In this document: positions 57,825 through 64,000 of the stretch, piece after piece
Numbering within the stretch: position 1 is the first letter of the stretch
Layout of the letters: each line of letters starts with the position of its first letter
NCBI GenBank assembly: GCA_964036665.1
Contig: OZ038526.1
Coordinates: 6,820,001-6,884,000 of the forward strand
From: Gordius sp. MW1
Lineage: Eukaryota; Nematomorpha; Gordioida; Gordea; Gordiidae
DNA: 64,000 bases
Direction: 5' to 3'
Notes under the pieces: model-generated
What the model was told of the DNA's origin: nothing
The model's input: the letters and a program-made list of their open reading frames with translations, nothing else
Database searches by the model: none
Translations under genes and position numbers: made by a program

Positions 57825-58210
57825 AGTATACTACTACTTCCTTTCCCAGGCCATGCCTTCCCTTAATTATTAAAATAAGCCGATTACGTTATGCCCTTTG
57901 TCTGCCGGTGAGCAGATGGCATGATTCTCACTATACAACCATACCTTACTTTAAGACATCTGAATGATTAACGTCAACAACTTCCATGATTCCCACTATA
58001 CAACCATTCCTTACTCTCAGACATCTTATTGATTAACGTCAACAACTGTATTACTACTTCCCTTGCCAGCCCATGCTTTCCCTTAATTATCAAAGGAAGC
58101 CGATTACGTTCCCTTACTCTAAGACATCCTAATGACTTGACTGGATGATGGGCGCCGGCAACCCGTATTCTAGGACATTATAATGATTGGCGCCAACAAG
58201 TTACAACTCC
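57825..58210 (+). repeat. Degenerate tandem repeats, units of about 60-110 bp
   Basis: CACTATACAACCAT(A/T)CCTTACT then AGACATCT..TGATTAACGTCAACAAC occurs twice (about 57930-57986 and 57990-58046) and in decayed form twice more. TACTACTTCC(C/T)TT(T/G)CCAG with AAGCCGATTACGTT occurs at about 57832-57893 and 58051-58110. No function is apparent. Confidence 0.6.
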
Positions 58211-60056
58211 GGAAAGATGCAGAAAATTCTAAATAAACACTAAATTCATACACCCCCCCCCCCCCCCCTTTTTCTCTCTCCCCTTCCCTTTACCCAGCCA
58301 GAAGTACATGAGGGCAGATAACGCCTGAAGAAAAGAATAATAGATTTAGACACAACTTGAGTTTGGACTCTGGATTTTCTAACTCTCCCCTTTTAAAAAA
58401 ATTTAAGAATTAAATCAATAATTTTTCGAAAATATGATAAAATCTTTAAATTTAGAATCATAATTGGGCCCGGCAGTTGGGACAGCTCTAGTGATTCGGG
58501 CATGGCCGCACGTACTCTTTTAGAGTTTGGCGGGCCCTGGCAGGCAATTAAGTTATCAAACTTTGATGGGTTCTAGCAGAAAAATTTAAACAAATATGAT
58601 CAAAGAGAAAGGTATTAATTCTGTGTATAGAATGTGGTGTGGAGTTATTTTATATAGTCATTTAATATTCCATTTGCCCAGCGATTGTCCTTTTGAAATT
58701 TCACCTGAAGTAAAAGCATTATAAATTATTTGTTAATATTGCCAATTCCTTCCATCGATGTCTTGACATCCTATTTTTTAAATAAACTTTTAATCTCTTG
58801 AGTATAAAAACTAAGATCATTATGCATGAGGTGTTGGGAACAAAAAAAAGTGTGGTTTAAGCTTTTTGGCCGAACATCTAATCTAAGAGTTAAAGGTATA
58901 ATTTAAGTTATTTATAAGTGTCTTAGTCATTTATCCGACTATAAAAACTTTGAATTAATTTAATATTTTATTTAAATTGAATTTTTTAACTTTTTATAAG
59001 GGTGGGGCCCTTGGCTATGCCACGAATTTATATCAATGCCTATAGCCATAGGTAAGACGTTTTATCTACGTCATTGGACAAATTCAGTGTTTAATCTAGA
59101 CATTCTTAATCAGATGAATTAAAAATTTTGTATATATAGGGTAGGATTGATAATCATTAATTATATTTATTTTATTAGTCAATGCCTAATTAGGTTTGAA
59201 TATGCATATGTTTTGTCTATATATGCTCAAGCAATAAGTTAAAAAATAAACTTTATATTTATACAATTGAAATATATATGAGATTAATTACTATATTAAA
59301 CATAATATGGGAGACAGAAGAAAATGTTCAATCAAGTTTTTTATAGCAATTTGCATAATAATATTCGGAAATATTATAATAGCTCTATTTAAACTTTTTG
59401 TAAAAAATTTAATGTATCTTGGAATATTTTATGCAACTAAAATATACTAATTTAACCCATTTAATTTATTTATTAATCAATTTTTTCCTTCAAATGGCAA
59501 GGGGGGGGGGAAGGAGAGAGGAAATTTTCTGCCCCACCCCCTTGGCTACGCGCCTCGCCTGGTTTAGCATTAATTACTTGTTATATTAATGGTATTGAGC
59601 GTTAATATACAAAGCGGATAAGTAAGAGTTAATCAATAAAATAGGTGGTTGGCTAAATTTAAATTCAGTTAAAAAATATACAATTTTGCATGACGGGCAG
59701 TTGGCACCCACTTTTTTTATTAATATTTTTTCCTATAATAGTTTAAAGTAGTAATAATTTTTGTCTGCGGGCGAAGGACTGAGATTTTGTTCTTTGCTGC
59801 TTGGCTACAACTTGCCACAAACTCTATTCCCTACCCTAACTTAAGATTGATCTTAAATTTAAAATGTAAATTTATTTATAAACCTAGATTAGATTTTTAG
59901 ACGAAAGTAGGTTAGCGAGTGAATCGCAGGGTAAAGTTATAGTTAAATGGGATGACATTCTATTATTCGTAATCAATTGCACATTCAAGCTGATGATATT
60001 AAAAAATGCTTGTTGAAGTAATGTCCATATTTTTTAAAATATATAAATTGATTTAG
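58211..60056. other. Spacer upstream of the PPIP5K exons
   Basis: A GC-rich hAT-like remnant lies at about 58465-58570 (GGGCCCGGCAGTTGGGACAG, GGCGGGCCCTGGCAGGC) and a decayed MITE end near 59500-59560 (GGCTACGCGCC). I could not find the earlier PPIP5K coding exon here. The stretch ends in TTGATTTAG, the likely acceptor for the exon at 60057. Confidence 0.4.
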
Positions 60057-60170
60057 AAAAATCCTAAGCAAATTATTGTAGGAGTATGCGCGATGGAGAA
60101 GAAGTCCAAGTCAAAGCCTATGAATGAGATATTGCAACGACTTGAAAAATTTGAATATATTACAACTTGT
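60057..60170 (+). CDS. PPIP5K: PPIP5K (Vip1-type inositol pyrophosphate kinase), N-terminal exon
   Basis: It reads [20 protein letters not shown] then [18 protein letters not shown] and stops at a donor (TGT|GTAAAT). This matches the conserved start of the kinase region ([21 protein letters not shown] in animal PPIP5Ks). The acceptor TTTAG at 60056 is chosen because an in-frame TAG overlaps it, so coding cannot extend further upstream in this frame. The enzyme phosphorylates InsP6 and 5-InsP7 at the 1-position to make 1-InsP7 and InsP8 in the cytosol. The exon is AT-rich in its codon choice. The protein start lies in an earlier exon not found in the window. Confidence 0.93.
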
Positions 60171-60268
60171 GTAAATTGATTTAAATATAAGGCTCATTTT
60201 TGAACATATAATGTGTTTCTCTTTCATTATTCTTATAATTAATTGAACTTATTTCTATTTATGAATAG

Positions 60269-60441
60269 ATTATATCACAAAATGATATCTTAAATGAGCC
60301 AGTTGAAAATTGGCCCATGGTAGATTGCTTAATTTCATTCCATTCTCAAGGTTTTAGATTAGAAAAAGCAATTGAATATGCTAAACTTAGAAATCCATTG
60401 ATTATAAATGATCTTCCCATGCAATATAAGCTCATGGATAG
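60269..60441 (+). CDS. PPIP5K: PPIP5K exon 2 of those in the window
   Basis: After acceptor GAATAG it reads [20 protein letters not shown], then [20 protein letters not shown] and [17 protein letters not shown]. It ends at ATAG|GTGATT in phase 2. [19 protein letters not shown] and YAKLRNP..INDL are hallmark blocks of the domain preceding the ATP-grasp fold in PPIP5K. Length and order fit the family, and the 98-bp intron before it is in phase 0. No stop interrupts it. Confidence 0.96.
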
Positions 60442-60503
60442 GTGATTTTAATTTTTCACATTAAATTTATCAATACTCATTATACTAATCATCAATTGTA
60501 TAG

Positions 60504-60586
60504 ACGTGAAGTATATAAAATACTGGAAAATGAAGGTTTAGAAATGCCTAGATATGCAGTACTTGACAGGAAGGACTCAGAGGCAG
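60504..60586 (+). CDS. PPIP5K: PPIP5K exon 3 of those in the window
   Basis: The acceptor GTATAG is followed by REVYKILENEGLEMPRYAVL and DRKDSEA, ending at GCAG|GTAGTG. The split Arg codon (AG|A) with the previous exon restores DRREVY, as in other animals. REVY..L..EG...PRYAVL is a conserved PPIP5K block. One base remains for the next codon (phase 1). Confidence 0.95.
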
Positions 60587-61450
60587 GTAGTGTTTTAAAG
60601 ATTGGTGATATTTCTATCACATACTAATTTCTTATCAGCTAAGCAAATTTTTATGTGACAGCATAGATTTCACCCATAATTTGAAATTTTAGAAAATACT
60701 TGCAATTATCATTTTGCACTAATCTTAACCCATTAATTTTGACCACCCAAATGTTTGTTAAATTTTTTTTAAATATCAATTAATGACATGTATATTGCTG
60801 CTACTTGTGTTGACAAACTCTTTTGGACCAAACACTGACTAATTTTAAAAAACGTGACAAGTTGTGGCTCTTTACAAATATATATTTTGGTCAAATTTTT
60901 TATATATTCAAATTGGTTAGATATTGGTTTAATAGTTTAAATAATATTTTAAACACTTTACCAACAGTATTTGACTCAATTGTGACATTCAATACACAGC
61001 TTTTTAAATAACAAACTTATTAATCACATTGACTTGTAATTTACTCCAAACGTAAATAAGTTGATTTATAAGAATTATATCATTTATCTTCCTATGTAAT
61101 TAAAATGACTTTCCTTCTTTGGTTGTTTTTTTTTATTAAATCATGTGTTCATAAATAATTGAAAGCATTTTTGCTTGATTTTAAGATGTTAAATATATTG
61201 GAAAAATTTTAAAATTTGTTTAAATTACCTAAAGTATCTTTTAGTGATCTCACTTTGACCATTTCAATTGTTAATTTAATAGTTTTTTGATAAAATCAGC
61301 ACATGGATACCTCTTAAGCAAATATAATGCAATAAAATATAACATTTTTTATAACCTGATAAGATAAATAAACTAGCTTCAGTCAAAATATATTTTATTC
61401 GAATTAGCCTAATGTTACTTCACCGACCCAAAACCAAAAATATTTGAAAG

Positions 61451-61631
61451 CAATGGCGCAACTAGCTATTTACCCTTGGACGGGGGGGGGGGAGGTGTGT
61501 GTTTGTTACATTTAACGGTACTGCACGTGAATTTGATTTTTGTTTCCAACATTAATTTAAAGTAAGTTAACAGTTTTGCTTAAGGGGGGGGGGTGGCCTT
61601 GGCCCCTCAACTCCCCCTGACTACGCCACTG
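61451..61631. mobile_element. hAT-type MITE with CAxTGGCG ends
   Basis: CAATGGCGCAACTAGC at the left and CCTGACTACGCCACTG at the right are imperfect inverted ends of the CAGTGGCGTAGCC type. G-runs lie inside. TTTGAA occurs just outside both ends but offset by one base. Confidence 0.65.
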
Positions 61632-62291
61632 CTTTGAACTAGCAGCTCGATTTCGCAGTGTTAAATTTTTCATGGCCCAGACCTGGCACCCTATTTGATA
61701 AATTAATCATCAGAGTGGGACGAGCCAAAAATGTAGGTGACAGATGCATTTGCGTCCAAATTTTGTGTGTTCCGCAAATAAACTAATATGCGAGACGAGT
61801 GTAGTTATTATGCTCGTGGAAAGATTGAACATTTCCCCCGCAAATTCGGTATTCGTATTAATTTAATTTATTTATATCGGTTCGTTAGTGACGCCACGTC
61901 GCACTCAATAAACCCCCATAAAGTATTCTTCATTTTTATCGGCGTTAGTTAGCAAACATTGGTAAATCAATGCTTCTCTTCCTTCACCACACACTGTGCC
62001 AATAACACTTTATCACTCCCTTTTTGAACGCCAATAAGACATTCATTAGCCTAGTCAGGCTTTGGATCAGATGGGAATAGGGGTAGGATGATTTGGCAGA
62101 ATTATTACTAATCCAAATTTTGACAATGCCCAAATAGGTCTTTATTGTTTGTACCCTAACACAGGACTCTTTTAAAATGTTTGGGAGGAGGGGTAGGGGG
62201 CCTAATAAAGGGTTTAAAGAGTTAAATGAATCACTTTAGTCATAGGAATGGCCCCGAAATCTAATGTTACATCCGCCTAGCCTATGTATAA

Positions 62292-62569
62292 GGGCTTGTC
62301 TTAATATCGGATTTTGCCGCGCCTCAAAAATCGGTGTACGGGTTATAACATAGCCGTGTCTAACAATCGAATTCACAGCAGATTTACATTTCAGACGCAT
62401 AACATAACAGCGATTAATCTCAAGGGTTGAAATAAACAAAAAAACGGTTGTAACTATTAAAAAACAAAATATTAATAATTACAACCGAGTTTGACACATG
62501 AAATTGAATCGGATATTTGATAAAGATAAATTCGCGCCATTTGAATCTGAATCCGATAAAGACAAGCCC
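62292..62569. mobile_element. PIF/Harbinger-type MITE, copy 2
   Basis: 278 bp, collinear with 1625-1900 throughout (for example CACAGCAGATTTACAT and ACAACCGAGTTTGACACATG). It is flanked by TAA (62289-62291 and 62570-62572). The right end has lost TT from the inverted repeat (CCGATAAAGACAAGCCC). Confidence 0.88.
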
Positions 62570-63216
62570 TAAGGGGGGTTGAAAGTCTGGTAATGTTTGA
62601 AAAATGACAAAATGATCATTTTTGGAAATCTTGTTAGATAGATATGTGCATTTGGGGGGAGGGGGGTGTAGTTGCTCCTGCCTCTTGTTAAATTGTCCAT
62701 AACTTGCAATAAAAGAACGAGGTGATTTTTATACACGACACCGTTCGTGGCTGAAAATTTTCTTAAGAGATTAATGACTAACGACACATATATCTGTTAT
62801 AAATACCCCTCTGGAAAATATTCGAGATTCGTTTCAAAAAACCTAAACACCGTATATAAACAAAGTTTATGTTCTATTTTTGGTAAAGAATTTTTTAAAT
62901 TGGAGTTTTAAAGGAACGAACGACAAAATTAGGAGGGGCACTTTTCACTAGGTAGGCTTATAAAAGGTGGCTTCGCAGTTCAAAATGAAGAATATAATGA
63001 GTCAGTTTAAAAATTGTACACATTGATTTTGCCTATGTTTATTTTGGCTCTCAATGTCGAGTCGCATAGATTTGGGTTTAATCATCGGTCACTAAAAGCA
63101 CCCTTCTTTTTCCTCCCATTTTTCCTTTCCACCCAATTCTAACGGCACATGAGCCGGGCCTAATTGCTTCGCATCTTTTGTATCCCTGCCCTAGATGCGA
63201 GAAAATAGGTAATAAA

Positions 63217-63366
63217 CATGGGTGCAGCCAAGAAGAAGGGGCAGGGAGGGGCGGCTGCCCCCTTCAAATCCAAAAGTAGGGTGAAATTTATTAAAATATG
63301 GCTAAAATTTAAAAAAAATGATCATTTTGCCCCCCCCCCCAAATCTCAATGCTGGCTACGGCCATG
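63217..63366. mobile_element. hAT MITE (CATGGGCGTAGCC family)
   Basis: CATGGGTGCAGCCAAG to GGCTACGGCCATG, with ATTTATTAAAATATGGCTAA inside. ATAAA follows and precedes the element, a partial target match. It lies about 220 bp upstream of the PPIP5K exon. Confidence 0.75.
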
Positions 63367-63590
63367 ATAAAGGCTTAACGCCCCTTCTGCAATTATCGAC
63401 CATAGACTTGCAAAGTCGTATTTTTTTTCATCCCGAATCCTACCCGAACCGAATTTTTGCTCGATTCGGGTTAGGTCGGGTATTGGGTGACCCGTGCAAG
63501 ACACTCTCAGACTACGTAGTAAAACACACGCGCGCAACCCAATAGCAATACCACCAACACCAACAAACACCCTTTAACACTACCCTATAG

Positions 63591-63853
63591 CTTGCCACCT
63601 TGTGGAAGGCGAAGATCACATCGAAATAAACGGGCGCGTCTTCAATAAGCCGTTCGTGGAAAAGCCGGTGGACGCGGAAGACCACAACGTCTTCATCTAC
63701 TACCCAGTCTCGGCCGGAGGCGGGAGCCAGCGCCTGTTCCGTAAAATTGGCAGTCGTTCCAGCGTGTATTCCTGCGTGAGCGCGGTTCGCAAAACTTTGG
63801 GCGCTTCCTTCGTTTACGAAGAATTCATGCCAACCGACGGGACCGACGTTAAA
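63591..63853 (+). CDS. PPIP5K: PPIP5K exon 4 of those in the window (ATP-grasp kinase core)
   Basis: After acceptor CTATAG the first two bases complete the codon left by the exon at 60504 (G|CT), and the frame then reads [20 protein letters not shown]. It continues through [33 protein letters not shown] and [12 protein letters not shown], ending at AAA|GTGAGT in phase 0. These are core ATP-grasp residues of the kinase domain; the acidic and lysine positions line the nucleotide and inositol sites. Compared with relatives the loop after RSSVYS is about two residues longer ([14 protein letters not shown] against VRKTGSYIYEEF). The exon is strikingly GC-rich compared with the three upstream exons. 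The gene continues to the right, where the rest of the kinase and the histidine-phosphatase domain are expected. Confidence 0.97.
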
Positions 63854-64000
63854 GTGAGTCCATCTTTTAGCTTATTAAATCGCAATTTTAGTTTCGATGT
63901 GTCCCGTTAAATTTTTATTAATGAGAATGATGATAAGTTGGTTTTGATGTAGAGTCTGTGATTTGATGGTTTATGATCGGAAATTGAATCAGTTGGCTTG

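Larger units (their letters stand above)
60587..63590 (+). other. 3.0-kb PPIP5K intron with transposon insertions
   Basis: It runs from GTAGTG to CTATAG in phase 1. It contains a hAT-type MITE (61451-61631), a PIF/Harbinger MITE (62292-62569), a CATGGG-family MITE (63217-63366) and a GC-rich hAT-like remnant near 63430-63510. No further conserved exon is needed between the flanking exons. Confidence 0.85.

Noticed and set aside
1-64000. A new multi-gene defence or metabolic system
   Set aside because: Only two host genes are supported and they are unrelated. The remaining structure is explained by transposons, tandem repeats and spacers.

Overview
The window is AT-rich, intron-bearing animal DNA from an invertebrate I cannot place more precisely. 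It holds spliced exons, several transposon superfamilies, and long unique spacers; nothing in it looks bacterial. Only two host genes can be supported. The first is an inositol hexakisphosphate/diphosphoinositol-pentakisphosphate kinase (PPIP5K/Vip1) at the right edge on the + strand. Four consecutive coding exons lie between 60057 and 63853, their intron phases fit together, and the gene continues past the window. The second is a 422-codon terminal exon on the + strand (48107-49375) of a Tyr/Pro-rich, probably nuclear protein. It has a short SPLxLLxxxCS motif reminiscent of NET-family (Noc/Elbow/ZNF703) regulators, but I do not recognise the gene with confidence. A possible small first exon on the - strand (45857-46054) and a promoter-like stretch near 37.6 kb are weaker candidates.

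Most of the rest is transposon-derived. From left to right: an RTE-type LINE fragment (1-1621, -) beside a PIF/Harbinger MITE; a tRNA-like sequence at 3.1 kb; a hAT-type 5' fragment at 7.9-8.3 kb; an assembly gap (10531-10730) followed by a 649-bp block repeated identically at 29.4-30.1 kb; a very young Ty3/gypsy LTR retrotransposon (12994-17207, -) with identical 183-bp LTRs and a 5-bp target duplication; GC-rich hAT-like ends at 17.3-19.6 kb; and two copies of an odd ~1.2-kb element built around a 95-130-bp tandem repeat (23048-24206 and 26364-27566). After these come a run of GC-rich perfect hairpins (25111-25236), a 2.2-kb hAT-like element with a foldback repeat inside it (31030-33224), and a tandem segmental duplication (34573-36010). 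At 53.3-57.7 kb two head-to-head RTE fragments are each interrupted by another element. One interrupter is a 1.97-kb insertion with ~300-bp near-identical inverted arms, flanked by TATGG duplications.

A family of ~110-180-bp hAT MITEs with CATGGGCGTAGCC ends and internal G/C runs recurs through the whole window. At least five copies have perfect 8-bp target duplications. These MITEs, with the related GC-rich families, account for nearly all the long homopolymeric G and C tracts.

I found no CRISPR array, operon or clear multi-gene system. The most unusual pieces are the 55.2-57.2 kb foldback insertion, the paired minisatellite elements and the hairpin series at 25.1 kb. Positions were read by eye; boundaries without a stated target duplication are approximate.
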